Source of the DNA: Algiphilus aromaticivorans DG1253
Lineage (GTDB): Bacteria; Pseudomonadota; Gammaproteobacteria; Nevskiales; Nevskiaceae
Length of the DNA: 64,000 nucleotides
Assembly: GCF_000733765.1 (NCBI RefSeq)
Contig: NZ_JPOG01000001.1
Coordinates: 2,666,001 to 2,730,000 of the forward strand
Reading direction: 5' to 3'
The notes beneath the pieces were generated by a model, which did no database searches, was not told where the DNA came from, and saw nothing but the letters and a program-made list of their open reading frames with translations. The translations under genes were made by a program, and so were the position numbers. Of the stretch, positions 26,584-35,881 are shown piece by piece (the first letter of the stretch is position 1; each line of letters begins with the position of its first letter).

Positions 26584-26991
26584 GTGAATACGACTGAGCA
26601 GCATCCCGACATCCACCGCCTGCACGTCTTCTTCGACGGCGGCTGCCCGACCTGCGCGCGCGAGATCGCGCACTATCGGCGCGTGGCATCCGGCGAGACC
26701 ATCCACTGGGTGAATGCCGACGCCGACGATGCCACGCTGGCGCGTTTCGGTGTCGGCCGTAACGCCGCCATGCGCCAGCTCCACGCAGTCGACGAGGCCG
26801 GCACCTGGCACATCGGCGTTCCGGCCTTTCTGGCCATCTGGAAGCGCATCCCGCGCTACCGCTGGGCCGCCATGCTGGTGCGCGCGCTGCGACTGACCCG
26901 CCCAATGCAGTGGCTCTACGCGCGCTGGGCGCAACGCCGTTTCACCCGGCTCTGCCGCGCCGGCCGCTGCAGCACCGGCGAAAGCGCCTAA
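26584..26991 (+). CDS. DCC-family thiol-disulfide oxidoreductase-like protein (DUF393)
   Basis: 135 residues from a GTG start. The motif FFDGGCPTCAREI near the N-terminus is the DxxCxxC signature of the DUF393/YuxK family, with a CPTC redox-type pair. No signal peptide. Members are proposed thiol-disulfide enzymes, but the substrate is unknown. It lies on the strand of the hydrolase and converges with the ubi genes, 9 nt from the next stop codon. Confidence 0.85.
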   Translation: MNTTEQHPDIHRLHVFFDGGCPTCAREIAHYRRVASGETIHWVNADADDATLARFGVGRNAAMRQLHAVDEAGTWHIGVPAFLAIWKRIPRYRWAAMLVRALRLTRPMQWLYARWAQRRFTRLCRAGRCSTGESA

Positions 26992-27000
26992 GGCCGAGCC

Positions 27001-28173
27001 TCAGCCGGCCAGCGGCGCCGGCACCATCGATGTGGCCCCGCCCAGCGCGCGCTCGACGAGCAGGCGCCGCAGGGGGCGGATGCGATTGACCATGGCCATG
27101 CCGGCGTCCCGCAACTCGGCGAACTCCGGACCAGTGCGATTGAACAGGCGATGCAATCCATCGGTGACGGCGATCATGTCGGCGGTCGCCGCGCGCCGGC
27201 GCCGGCTGTAGGCAGCCAGCGCGCGCGACAGCTGCAGCGGGTGCTCGGCCAGCGCCGCGACCAGCGCCTCGGCGTCGGCCAGGCCCAGATTGAGCCCCTG
27301 CCCGGCCAGCGGATGCACGACATGCGCAGCGTCGCCGACCAGCGCCAGGCGCTCGCCGCAGTAACGTTCGGCCTGAAGGGCCTGAAGCGGGAAGGCCGCG
27401 CGCCGGCTCTCCACCGTGATCGCGCCCAGCGCCTCCTGCGTGGCCTCCGTCAGCGCCGCGCCGAAGGCGTCGGGGTCCATCCCCATCAGCGTCTCGGCGC
27501 GCGCGCCGTCGGCAGACCAGACGATGGAGGCGCGCTGCGCGTCCAGCGGCAGCAAGGCCAGCACCCCGTCGGACAGGAAGCGCTGCCAGGCCGTTGCCTG
27601 CATGCCGGCCGCGACCTGCACATTGGCGACGATGCCCTGCTGCTCGTAGCCCCAGCTCGTGATGTCGATGCCGGCACCCTCGCGCAGGCGCGACGCGGCA
27701 CCGTCGGCGGCCACGACCAGATCGGCCGTCAGCAGATCGCCGTCGGCGCAGTCGATCTCGACGCCGTGATCGCCCAGGGTCACACCACTGGCGCTCACCG
27801 GCAGCACGCGCAAGGCGGACTCGGCCCGTTGCCGCAGCGTCGCGGCCAGGGCGCCGTGGCCGACGATGCGGCCAAGGGCATCGCTGCCCGGCGGCGCATC
27901 GGCCAGGCTGAAGTGCAGGCCGTCGCGGATCGCGGAGCCCCAGACACGCATGTCGGTGTAGGGACAGCCCTCGGCGGCGATGCCCAGCCCGTCGAGCGCC
28001 TTCAGCGAGGCCGGCGACAGGGCGTAGTAGCGGATCTCTTCTTCGCCCGGATCGGCGACCGGCTCCGGTCCGGCAAGCAGGCTGACGCGATGGCCGGCTC
28101 CGGTCAGGCGCAGCGCGCAGGCCGTGCCGGCGACGCCGCCGCCCACCACGCAGATGCTGAGCCCGCGACTCAT
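27001..28173 (-). CDS. ubiI: FAD-dependent ubiquinone-biosynthesis hydroxylase, UbiI/VisC type
   Basis: 390 residues. Group A flavin monooxygenase with the N-terminal dinucleotide motif VVGGGVAGTA and the second FAD motif GDAAHVVHPLAGQGLNLGLAD. It would hydroxylate the ring of a ubiquinone intermediate. The order ygfB-pepP-ubiH-this gene matches E. coli ygfB-pepP-ubiH-ubiI (visC), which supports ubiI. It overlaps ubiH by 4 nt (ATGA). Assignment between UbiI, UbiF and UbiM rests mainly on this order. Confidence 0.75.
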   Translation of the reverse strand: MSRGLSICVVGGGVAGTACALRLTGAGHRVSLLAGPEPVADPGEEEIRYYALSPASLKALDGLGIAAEGCPYTDMRVWGSAIRDGLHFSLADAPPGSDALGRIVGHGALAATLRQRAESALRVLPVSASGVTLGDHGVEIDCADGDLLTADLVVAADGAASRLREGAGIDITSWGYEQQGIVANVQVAAGMQATAWQRFLSDGVLALLPLDAQRASIVWSADGARAETLMGMDPDAFGAALTEATQEALGAITVESRRAAFPLQALQAERYCGERLALVGDAAHVVHPLAGQGLNLGLADAEALVAALAEHPLQLSRALAAYSRRRRAATADMIAVTDGLHRLFNRTGPEFAELRDAGMAMVNRIRPLRRLLVERALGGATSMVPAPLAG

Positions 28174-29357
28174 GACGCCGCCCGCAGCCGCGCCAAAGCC
28201 GGCAGGCCCAGGTTCTGCAGCATGACCTCGCGGTGTGCCGCGGGCAGAACCCCCAGCCCGGTCAGCCCCAGATGCCGCAGACCGGCGAGACCGGGCCAGC
28301 GATTCGAGAATATGCGCACCAGCCGGTCGGTGAATGCGATGGTGGCTTCGCGGTCCTCGGCGCGCAGCTCGGCGTAGCGCGACAGCGCGCTCTCGCCGCC
28401 CGGGTCACTGGCGCTGGCAGCCACCGCAGCGGCCGCCGCACAGTCACGCAGGCCCAGGTTGAAGCCCTGCGCAGCCACCGGATGCAGCGTCTGCGCGGCG
28501 TTGCCGGCCAGCAGCAGGCGCGGCGCGGTGATGCGCGTGGCCACCACCCGCCGCAGCGGCCAGCGCATGCGTCGGCCGGGATTCGAGAAGCTTCCCAGGC
28601 GCGAGCCGAAGGCCTTCTGCACGGCCGCGCAGAAGGCCTCATCCTTCAGCGTTGCAGTGACAGTCGTATCGCCGTGCGCCTGCGTCCAGACCAGCGTGCA
28701 GCGCCGCTCGCCGCGCGGCAGCACCGCCAGCGGTCCGCCGGGCAGAAAGCGCTCCCAGGCACAGCCGCCATGATCGCGCTGCACATCGACAGTGGACACC
28801 AGCGCGGTCTGGCCGTAGTCGAAGGCCTCGGTCGGGATTCCGGCGGCCGCACGCAGCGGAGAGTCGGTGCCATCGCAGGCCACCACCAGCCGCGCGCGCA
28901 GCGAACTTCCATCGTCGAGTTGCAGCGATGCGGCATCGTCTTCTGCCTGCATCGCGGCCACCGCAGCACCGTGGCGCAGCTCGGCGTCGGTGGCCTTGAG
29001 GGCGTCGAGCAGCGCGGCGTGCACGGCGCGCAGCGGCGTGTTGTAGCCCAGCGCCTCCAGCCCGGCATCGGCCGCGGAAAAACGCGCGCTGCCCAACCGG
29101 CCGGCCTCGTTGACGAGGGTGCTGCGAATGGGGGCGGCTTCGCCTTCGATATGTGACCAGACGCCGAGATCTTTGAGGATGACGACGCTGGCCGCGTTCA
29201 GGCCGATGCAGCGCTCGTCCGGCGCCGGCTCGGCCGGCGCGACGGGCACCGGCTCGATCATCACCGTCGATAGACCGGCCCGCGACATCGCCAGCGCCGC
29301 CGAGGCGCCGACCAGTCCGCCGCCGACGACGGCGACGTCGCAGTCGACCGCGCTCAT
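28170..29357 (-). CDS. ubiH: 2-octaprenyl-6-methoxyphenol hydroxylase
   Basis: 395 residues. FAD motif VVGGGLVGASAALA at the N-terminus. The second motif reads GNAAQTLHPVAAQGFNLGLRD, and the Gly-Asn in place of Gly-Asp is characteristic of UbiH. It adds a hydroxyl to the benzoquinone ring in aerobic ubiquinone synthesis. Start overlaps the end of pepP by 4 nt and its end overlaps the ubiI-like gene by 4 nt. Confidence 0.88.
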   Translation of the reverse strand: MSAVDCDVAVVGGGLVGASAALAMSRAGLSTVMIEPVPVAPAEPAPDERCIGLNAASVVILKDLGVWSHIEGEAAPIRSTLVNEAGRLGSARFSAADAGLEALGYNTPLRAVHAALLDALKATDAELRHGAAVAAMQAEDDAASLQLDDGSSLRARLVVACDGTDSPLRAAAGIPTEAFDYGQTALVSTVDVQRDHGGCAWERFLPGGPLAVLPRGERRCTLVWTQAHGDTTVTATLKDEAFCAAVQKAFGSRLGSFSNPGRRMRWPLRRVVATRITAPRLLLAGNAAQTLHPVAAQGFNLGLRDCAAAAAVAASASDPGGESALSRYAELRAEDREATIAFTDRLVRIFSNRWPGLAGLRHLGLTGLGVLPAAHREVMLQNLGLPALARLRAAS

Positions 29358-30706
29358 TCGCGCACCGCGGCCATCAACGCCTCGATGGCCGAGCGGCTGC
29401 CGGGCAGATCGTCGGTGAGCACCTCTGGTTCATCTTCGGTGACCAGCACATTGTCCTCGATGCGCACGCCGATGCCGCGCCAGCGCGCGTCCACGCCGTC
29501 GTCGTCCGGCTGCACGTAGAGCCCCGGCTCGACCGTGGTGACCATGCCCGGCGCGAAGGCGCGCGACTCACCGTCGACCCGATAGCGCCCGACGTCGTGC
29601 ACATCCAGCCCCAGCCAGTGGCCGGTGCCGTGCGGGAAGAAGCGACGCTGGGCGCCCTGCTCGATGAGGCCGTCGATCTCGCCGGACAGCCAGCCGAGAT
29701 CGACCATGCCCTGCACCAGCACACGCGTGGCGGCCTCGTGCATGGCGGCCACCGGCTCACCGGCGCGCACCTTGGCGATAGCTTCCTGCTGCGCGGCATA
29801 GACGATGTCGTGCACCGACGCCTGCTCGGCGGAGAAACTGCCGCTGACCGGGAAGGTGCGCGTGATGTCCGCGGTATAGCCGCGGTATTCGCCGCCGGCG
29901 TCGATGAGCACCAGCTGGCCGTCGTCGATGCGATCTCTGTTCGATACGTAGTGCAACACGCAGGCATTGGCGCCACCGGCAACGATGCTGCCGTAACCCG
30001 GCTCCATGTCGTGCCGGCCGAATACGGCGTGGATTTCGGCGGCGAGCTGCCACTCGAAGACGCCCGGCACGGCCGCGCGCATCGCCGCGGCATGCGCCAG
30101 CGCCGAGACGCGTGCGGCATAGCGCATGTGTGCAAGCTCGGCCTCGGACTTGTGCAGGCGCAGCTCGTGCAGGCTGGTGTCGAGACCGAGGAAAGCCTCC
30201 GGGGCCGGCGGCCCGCGCCGTGACATCTCGCGCATGCGCTGCACGCAGGCGGTGACCTCGGCGTCCAGCTCGGGCCGGTCGCCCAGCTGCATGTGGACAT
30301 TGCGGCGGCCCGCGAGCAGTTTGGGAAGCCGCTCCTCGAAGTCGTCCAGGCAGTGCGCCTCGTCGGCGCCGAAATGCGCGCAGGCGCCGTCGGTACCGAA
30401 ACGCCGACCTTCCCAGATCTCGCGCTCGGGGTCGCGGTCGCGCACGAAGAGCGCCAGCTCGCCTTCGCTGCGGCCAGGCGCGAACACGGCGATGGCGTCG
30501 GGCTCGGGAAAGCCGGTCAGCCAGAGGAAGTCGCTGTCCTGCCGAAAGGGAAAGTGCACGTCGCGGTTGCGCTGCTGCTCGCGATTGGCAGGGAGAATGA
30601 CGACACCCTCTTCGCCCACGCGCTCGGCGAGCGCACGCCGGCGCGCAGCGAAATCCTCGGCGGTCAGCTCGGGCGGCGCCTGGAAATGGCTCATGGGGGC
30701 ATTCAT
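29354..30706 (-). CDS. pepP: Xaa-Pro aminopeptidase (aminopeptidase P)
   Basis: 450 residues from the ATG at 30706 (TAG-CC-ATG after ygfB). It removes an N-terminal residue next to proline. The metal ligands of the pita-bread fold are visible: IDAGGEYRGYTADITRTF (two Asp), HGTGHWLGLDVHD (His), TVEPGLYV (Glu) and RIEDNVLVTED (Glu). The longer frame up to 31297 is shadow sequence over ygfB. Fits the E. coli ygfB-pepP-ubiH order. Confidence 0.95.
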   Translation of the reverse strand: MNAPMSHFQAPPELTAEDFAARRRALAERVGEEGVVILPANREQQRNRDVHFPFRQDSDFLWLTGFPEPDAIAVFAPGRSEGELALFVRDRDPEREIWEGRRFGTDGACAHFGADEAHCLDDFEERLPKLLAGRRNVHMQLGDRPELDAEVTACVQRMREMSRRGPPAPEAFLGLDTSLHELRLHKSEAELAHMRYAARVSALAHAAAMRAAVPGVFEWQLAAEIHAVFGRHDMEPGYGSIVAGGANACVLHYVSNRDRIDDGQLVLIDAGGEYRGYTADITRTFPVSGSFSAEQASVHDIVYAAQQEAIAKVRAGEPVAAMHEAATRVLVQGMVDLGWLSGEIDGLIEQGAQRRFFPHGTGHWLGLDVHDVGRYRVDGESRAFAPGMVTTVEPGLYVQPDDDGVDARWRGIGVRIEDNVLVTEDEPEVLTDDLPGSRSAIEALMAAVRE

Positions 30707-30708
30707 GG

Positions 30709-31275
30709 CTAGTGCATGCGCGGGCCGGCGTTGGCGGGCGCATTCCGGCATTCGAGATGAATGAGCTGCACGACCACGCGCAGATACTCGACGAGCTCGG
30801 CGTAGGCGCCCTCCTCGGTCTCGAGGTCGTCGCCGCCTTCGATGGTGGCGCGCGTGAACTGCGTGATGTCGCTGATTGCCTCGCGCACTTCGTCGGAGGC
30901 CTTGTCGAGATCGAGCGAGCCGCTGCGCGCGATGCCGAAGAGGAAGCCGTCGCACCACATCGCCAGCGCGCGCGTACGCTGCTCCAGGCTGTGCCCCTCG
31001 TCGTCGGGCAGCAGCAAGGTCAGGCCGGCACCACCCTCGGCGAGTTCCGCAGCCACCGTCTCGCGCAGATCGTGCAGCGTCTTGCTGGCCTCGGGCAGCG
31101 CGTCGGCTTCCGCCGCCTCGCGCTCCTCGTCGAGGATCGTCAGCGGATCGATCTCCTTGGCGGGACGGGTGCACAGCACCCCGCAGAGCGCGCCGTGATA
31201 CTGCGCGGGCTCGGCAGCCAGACCGGCGCCCCGCAGGGCCCGGGCCAGCGCTTCCATGGACAGCGTTTCGGACAT
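30709..31275 (-). CDS. ygfB: YgfB/UPF0149 family protein
   Basis: 188 residues from the ATG at 31275. It shows the family features: N-terminal AEPAQYHGALCGVLC, WCDGFLFG, and the acidic, helical C-terminus ending ECRN. E. coli YgfB is a small helical protein linked to transcriptional control of some genes. It is 2 nt before pepP and divergent from argE across 63 bp. Confidence 0.85.
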   Translation of the reverse strand: MSETLSMEALARALRGAGLAAEPAQYHGALCGVLCTRPAKEIDPLTILDEEREAAEADALPEASKTLHDLRETVAAELAEGGAGLTLLLPDDEGHSLEQRTRALAMWCDGFLFGIARSGSLDLDKASDEVREAISDITQFTRATIEGGDDLETEEGAYAELVEYLRVVVQLIHLECRNAPANAGPRMH

Positions 31276-31338
31276 CAGCCTGCGCCTTTCGCGACAATCC
31301 CTGATTATAGGGGCCACCTGCCCGTCGCGTCCGTCACC

Positions 31339-32496
31339 ATGTCCAAGATCCCCGCGCTGCCCGAGCTGCTGCAACGGCTCGTCGCCGCGCCCTCGGTCTC
31401 CAGCGAGCATCCCGCCCACGACATGGGGAATCTCTCCGTCGTGCATCTGCTCGCCGAGTGGCTGGAGGCTCTCGGCTTCGCCGTCGAAATCCTGCCCCTG
31501 CCGGGGCGAACGGACAAGGCGAATCTGATCGCCACGCTCGGTCGCGGTCCGGGCGGGCTGGTGCTCGCCGGCCATACCGATACCGTACCCTTCGACGCGC
31601 AGGGCTGGGCCAGCGAGCCCTTCGACCTCGCCGAACGCGACGGCGCCTACTACGGGCTCGGCATCTGCGACATGAAGGGCTTCATCGGCATGGCCGTGGA
31701 GGCCGCCGCGGCCTTCGCTGAGCAGGATCTGGCGCAACCGCTGATCCTGCTCGCCACCGCCGACGAAGAATCCGGCATGGACGGCGCGCGCGCATTGGTC
31801 GCCGCCGGCAAGCCCAAGGCACGCCACGCCGTCATCGGCGAGCCCACCGGCCTGCGCCCGGTGCGGCTGCACAAGGGCATTCTCATGGACTCGTTGCACA
31901 TCCACGGCCACGCCGGACATTCCTCGCGCCCGGATCTGGGCGCCAACGCGATCCGCGGCATGCATCAGGTGCTGGGCGCGCTGGTCGCGCACGACGCCGG
32001 CTTCGCGCACCGCTGCGGCGGCCACGGCTTCGCCATCGATCATCCGACGATGAATCTGGGTTGCATCGAGGGCGGCGACTCGGCCAACCGCATCCCGGCG
32101 CACTGCCGGCTGGATGTCGATCTGCGCTTCGGTCCCGGCGAGGATATGCAGGCGCTGCGCACAGCCATGCGCGAGGCCGCGGCGGCCGGCCTGAGCGAGG
32201 TCGGCTGCCGCTTCGAGGCACAGACGCTGTTCGACGGCATCCCCGCCTTCGAGACCGCGGCCGAGGCCGCCATCGTGCGCGCCTGCGAACAGCTCACCGG
32301 CCACAGCGCCGAGGCGGTGGACTTCGCCACCGAAGGCCCCTTCCTGAACCGGCTCGGCATGGACACGGTCATCCTCGGCCCCGGCGACATCACGGTGGCG
32401 CATCAGCCCGACGAGCATCTGCCGCTGGATCGCATCAAGCCAACGCAGAAACTGCTGCGCGAGCTGATTGCGCGCTTCTGCCTGGAAAGCGGATAA
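31339..32496 (+). CDS. argE: Acetylornithine deacetylase
   Basis: 385 residues from the ATG at 31339. M20-family zinc peptidase: metal ligands in VLAGHTDTVP, GICDMKGF and ADEESGMDGA. GEPTGLRPVRLHKG is the ArgE-type block. It releases acetate from N-acetylornithine in the linear arginine pathway, which fits argA nearby on the same strand. The stop codon runs straight into the inverted repeat at 32496. Confidence 0.92.
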   Translation: MSKIPALPELLQRLVAAPSVSSEHPAHDMGNLSVVHLLAEWLEALGFAVEILPLPGRTDKANLIATLGRGPGGLVLAGHTDTVPFDAQGWASEPFDLAERDGAYYGLGICDMKGFIGMAVEAAAAFAEQDLAQPLILLATADEESGMDGARALVAAGKPKARHAVIGEPTGLRPVRLHKGILMDSLHIHGHAGHSSRPDLGANAIRGMHQVLGALVAHDAGFAHRCGGHGFAIDHPTMNLGCIEGGDSANRIPAHCRLDVDLRFGPGEDMQALRTAMREAAAAGLSEVGCRFEAQTLFDGIPAFETAAEAAIVRACEQLTGHSAEAVDFATEGPFLNRLGMDTVILGPGDITVAHQPDEHLPLDRIKPTQKLLRELIARFCLESG

Positions 32497-33105
32497 ACCG
32501 CAGATTTCGCAGATTGGCGCAGATTGTTTCGATTGAAGGCGATGTCGCGTAGCGACGAGCCAGTCCGATCCGTGCCCTTTGAGGGGTAATTCGCGACCGA
32601 CTTGCCAGTGGCAAGTCGCAGCGCGAATTACGGCTGGGCCATGGAAGGCCCAGCCTGGGTCACTTTGATGAGGCCCGGAAGACCGAATCTAGTGACCGCG
32701 GCGATCTTCGCGCGACGCATGGGCCGCGGTTGCCCGCCGTCCATGGCGCTACCTCTTCGCTATAACCACGCCCCGGCCCGGACATCCCTGTCCGGGCGCT
32801 CCCAGCGCTGCGAAGTGCCACTGGCACTTCGGTCGCTGCTCGCCCCCGAGCACGTCGCCCGACTCGGGAACCTGCCGCGGCGCAGCCGCGGCAGGCCACC
32901 CGGCGGGCACCATGGCTTTGGGTACTTTGGCCGAAACCAAAGTACCCCGCGCCGATCGCGCGGCACTGTTCGATAGCGCCAATGTTATGAGGCGCGGAAC
33001 TCGCGAGCAGAACGGGGCCAATAGGGGTCCGCAGGATGGTGCGTCGCTTCGCGACATCGCTGCGAACCAGCAAACAATCTGCGCCAATCTGCGAAATCTG
33101 CGGTT
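32496..33105. repeat. Inverted-repeat-bounded noncoding element between argE and argA
   Basis: A 610-bp gene-free element. Its ends, 32496-32529 and 33072-33105, are a perfect 34-bp inverted repeat made of CGCAGATT-like units spaced about 10 bp. Just inside, a second block (GATGTCGCG.AGCGACG) is inverted at both ends. The interior holds many perfect hairpins: 32588-32629 (nested), 32633-32652, 32776-32797, 32812-32830 and 32921-32946. The last is copy A of the hairpin family also found at 55759-56275. No ORF with coding character and no transposase are seen. It may be a MITE-like element or a structured intergenic repeat. Confidence 0.85.
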
Positions 33106-33170
33106 CAAATACACGCCGCAGCACAGCGCCAAAGCCATCACCCAGCCAATCGCAAGGCTAGAATGCCGCG

Positions 33171-34514
33171 ATGACCACCGAGGCCTCACCGCAAAGCTTT
33201 GTCAGCGCGCTGCGCGCAGCCGCGCCGTATGTGCATGCGCACCACGGCCGCGTCTTCGTGCTGTGCTTCGGCGGCGAAGCCGTATCGGCAGCGGATTTCG
33301 ACGCGCTGATCTACGACATCGCGCTGCTGCACAGCCTGGGCGTGCAGCTGGTGCTGGTGCATGGCGCGCGCCCGCAGATCAGCGCCGAGATCGCGCGCAG
33401 CGGGCTGGAGGCGCGCTTTCACGGCAATCTGCGCATCACCGATCGGCCGACGCTGGATTGCGTGACGCGGGCCGTGGGCGCGCTGCGCAGCGACATCGAG
33501 GCACGGCTGTCGACCAGCCTGGCGAGCACGCCCATGGGCGGCGCGCGCCTGCGCACGGCCGGCGGCAACTGGGTGACGGCGCGGCCGGTGGGCGTGCGCG
33601 ACGGCGTCGACCTGGAGCATACCGGCGAAGTGCGGCGCGTCGACGCCGCCACCATGCGCGAGGCACTGGCCGCGCGGCAGATCGTGCTGCTGTCGCCGCT
33701 CGGTTATTCGCCGTCGGGCGAGATCTTCAATCTGCGCGCCGAGGATGTCGCCACGGCCGCTGCCACCGCGCTGCGTGCCGACAAGCTGGTTTTCGTCACG
33801 CCCGGCGAGCCCAGGGCCTGGCCACTGGCCGAGATCGCCGGCGACGCCGGCCAGATTCCGGCCAGCGAAGCGCGCGCGCTGCTGAACGACAGCGGCGAGC
33901 GACTGGCCGCGCTGGATGCCGACTACATCCGCAGTGCGGTCACCGCCTGTACGGCCGGTGTGGCGCGCGTGCATCTCATCGGCCACGCCGAGGACGGGGC
34001 GGTGCTGCGCGAGCTCTACACACGCGACGGCGCCGGACTCTTCGTGCACGCCGACGATGCCTACGAGACGACGCGCGCGGCGACCATCGACGATATCGGC
34101 GGCATCCTGGCGCTGATCGCGCCGCTGGAAACCGACGGCAAGCTGGTGCCGCGCTCGCGCGAGCAGCTGGAGCTGGAGATCGAGCATTTCGCCGTCACCA
34201 AGCGCGACGGCCTGGTCATCGCCTGCGCGGCACTGCTGCCGCTGGGCGACGGCAGCGCCGCCGAGCTGGCCTGCGTGGCCGTGCACGCGGAGTATCGCGG
34301 CGGCGGCCGCGCGGCCGCGCTGCTTGCCCACCTCGAGACGCGTGCACGGCGTCAGGGCATCGCGAGCATTTTCGCGCTGACCACCGCCGCGCCGCACTGG
34401 TTCATCGAGCACGGCTTCGCCAAGACCGCGCCCGACGCACTGCCGGTGGCGCGGCGCGAGCTCTACAACTACCAGCGCAACTCACTCGTTCTGCAGAAGA
34501 CCATCCCCGCATGA
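33171..34514 (+). CDS. argA: Amino-acid N-acetyltransferase (N-acetylglutamate synthase)
   Basis: 447 residues. The N-terminal 290 residues are an amino-acid-kinase fold (LVLVHGARPQI, GVLL-type strands), which in this family binds arginine for feedback inhibition. The C-terminal 150 residues are a GNAT acetyltransferase with VAVHAEYRGGGRAAAL as the acetyl-CoA loop and HWFIEHGF. First step of arginine synthesis. The stop overlaps the bioA start by 4 nt (ATGA). Confidence 0.94.
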   Translation: MTTEASPQSFVSALRAAAPYVHAHHGRVFVLCFGGEAVSAADFDALIYDIALLHSLGVQLVLVHGARPQISAEIARSGLEARFHGNLRITDRPTLDCVTRAVGALRSDIEARLSTSLASTPMGGARLRTAGGNWVTARPVGVRDGVDLEHTGEVRRVDAATMREALAARQIVLLSPLGYSPSGEIFNLRAEDVATAAATALRADKLVFVTPGEPRAWPLAEIAGDAGQIPASEARALLNDSGERLAALDADYIRSAVTACTAGVARVHLIGHAEDGAVLRELYTRDGAGLFVHADDAYETTRAATIDDIGGILALIAPLETDGKLVPRSREQLELEIEHFAVTKRDGLVIACAALLPLGDGSAAELACVAVHAEYRGGGRAAALLAHLETRARRQGIASIFALTTAAPHWFIEHGFAKTAPDALPVARRELYNYQRNSLVLQKTIPA

Positions 34515-35881
34515 GCACCGATAGCGACGATCTGGTGCGCCGCTCGCTGGCGCACGTCTGGCACCCCTGCACGCAGATGAAGGATCACGAGTGGCTGCCG
34601 CTCGTGCCCGTCGAGCGCGCCGAGGGCGCCTGGCTCTACGGGCCGAACGGCGAGCGCTATCTCGACGCCGTCAGCTCCTGGTGGACGAATATCTTCGGGC
34701 ATCGCCACCCGCACATCGTCGAGCGCCTGAAGACCCAGCTCGACACCCTCGACCACGCCATGCTGGCCGGCTTCACGCACCCGCCGGTGGTCGAGCTCTC
34801 CGAGCGGCTGGCCGCCATCACGCCGGGCGGATTGTCGCGCTGCATGTACGCGGACAACGGCTCCAGCGCCATCGAGGTGGCGCTGAAGATGTCGCACCAC
34901 TACTGGGTGAACAGCGGCCAGCCGCAGCGCACGCGTTTCATCGCGCTCTCGGGCAGCTACCACGGCGAGACCATGGGCGCACTGGCCGTGAGCAGCACCG
35001 GGCTCTACCGCGACGCCTACAAGGCGCTGCTCATGGAACCCATTGTCGTGCAGGCCCCCGACTGCGGCGTCATGGATCCGGGCACGCGTGCGCCCGGCGT
35101 GTCCTGGGAGGATCACGCGCGCCGCACCTTCAAGGAGATGGAGGCCGCGCTGGAGGCGCACGCGCACGAAACCGCAGCGGTCATCGTCGAACCCATGCTG
35201 CAGTGCGCCGGCGGCATGCGCATGTGGCCGCCGATCTATCTCAAGCTGCTGCGCGAGGCCTGCGATCGCCATGGCGTGCATCTCATCGCCGACGAGATCG
35301 CCACCGGCTTCTGCCGCACCGGCAAGCTCTTCGCCTGCGAATGGGCGGACATCGAGCCGGACTTCCTCTGCCTTTCGAAGGGACTGACCGGCGGCACACT
35401 GCCGCTGGCCGTGTGCATGACCAACGAGCAGGTCTACCGGGCCTTCTACGACGACTACAGCAGCGGCAAGGCCTTCCTTCACTCGCACAGCTATACCGGC
35501 AACCCGCTGACCTGCACGGCGGCGCTGGCCACCCTCGACATCCTGGAGGAGCGCGACTGGCCGGCGCATGTGCGCAAGCTGGGCCAGCACCTCTGGAACC
35601 AGGTGTCCGAGCTGACGCGGCACCCGCATGTCGCCGACGTCCGCCAGCAGGGCTTCGTCCTGGCCATCGACCTGGCCGCAGACGGCCCCGGGCGCGTGCC
35701 CTACCCGGCCGGCGAGCGGCGCGGGCTGCGCGTCTACCAGCACGGGCTGTCGCAGGGCGCGCTGCTGCGGCCGCTGGGCAACACGGTGTACTTCATGCCG
35801 CCCTACTGCGTCACCGAGGAAGAGATCGACTGGATGGCCGGCGTCGCCATCGAGGGCATTCAGCGCGCCACTGCGGGTTGA
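34511..35881 (+). CDS. bioA: Adenosylmethionine-8-amino-7-oxononanoate aminotransferase
   Basis: 456 residues from the ATG at 34511; an upstream-extended frame is an argA shadow. Class III PLP aminotransferase of biotin synthesis, making DAPA with SAM as amino donor. Family marks: HVWHPCTQMKDH, SSWWTNIFGHRHP, GSYHGETMG, DEIATGFCRTG and the PLP lysine in CLSKGLTGG. Translationally coupled to argA. The 3' end overlaps the convergent CsgG-like gene by 22 bp. Confidence 0.94.
   Translation: MSTDSDDLVRRSLAHVWHPCTQMKDHEWLPLVPVERAEGAWLYGPNGERYLDAVSSWWTNIFGHRHPHIVERLKTQLDTLDHAMLAGFTHPPVVELSERLAAITPGGLSRCMYADNGSSAIEVALKMSHHYWVNSGQPQRTRFIALSGSYHGETMGALAVSSTGLYRDAYKALLMEPIVVQAPDCGVMDPGTRAPGVSWEDHARRTFKEMEAALEAHAHETAAVIVEPMLQCAGGMRMWPPIYLKLLREACDRHGVHLIADEIATGFCRTGKLFACEWADIEPDFLCLSKGLTGGTLPLAVCMTNEQVYRAFYDDYSSGKAFLHSHSYTGNPLTCTAALATLDILEERDWPAHVRKLGQHLWNQVSELTRHPHVADVRQQGFVLAIDLAADGPGRVPYPAGERRGLRVYQHGLSQGALLRPLGNTVYFMPPYCVTEEEIDWMAGVAIEGIQRATAG

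Noticed and set aside
30707-31297. N-terminal extension of PepP in the same frame
   Set aside because: It covers ygfB in another frame, is low in complexity, and the ATG at 30706 two bases after the ygfB stop gives the normal PepP length.
32912-34510. N-terminal extension of BioA
   Set aside because: It lies over argA and the repeat element; the ATG at 34511 overlapping the argA stop gives the normal length.
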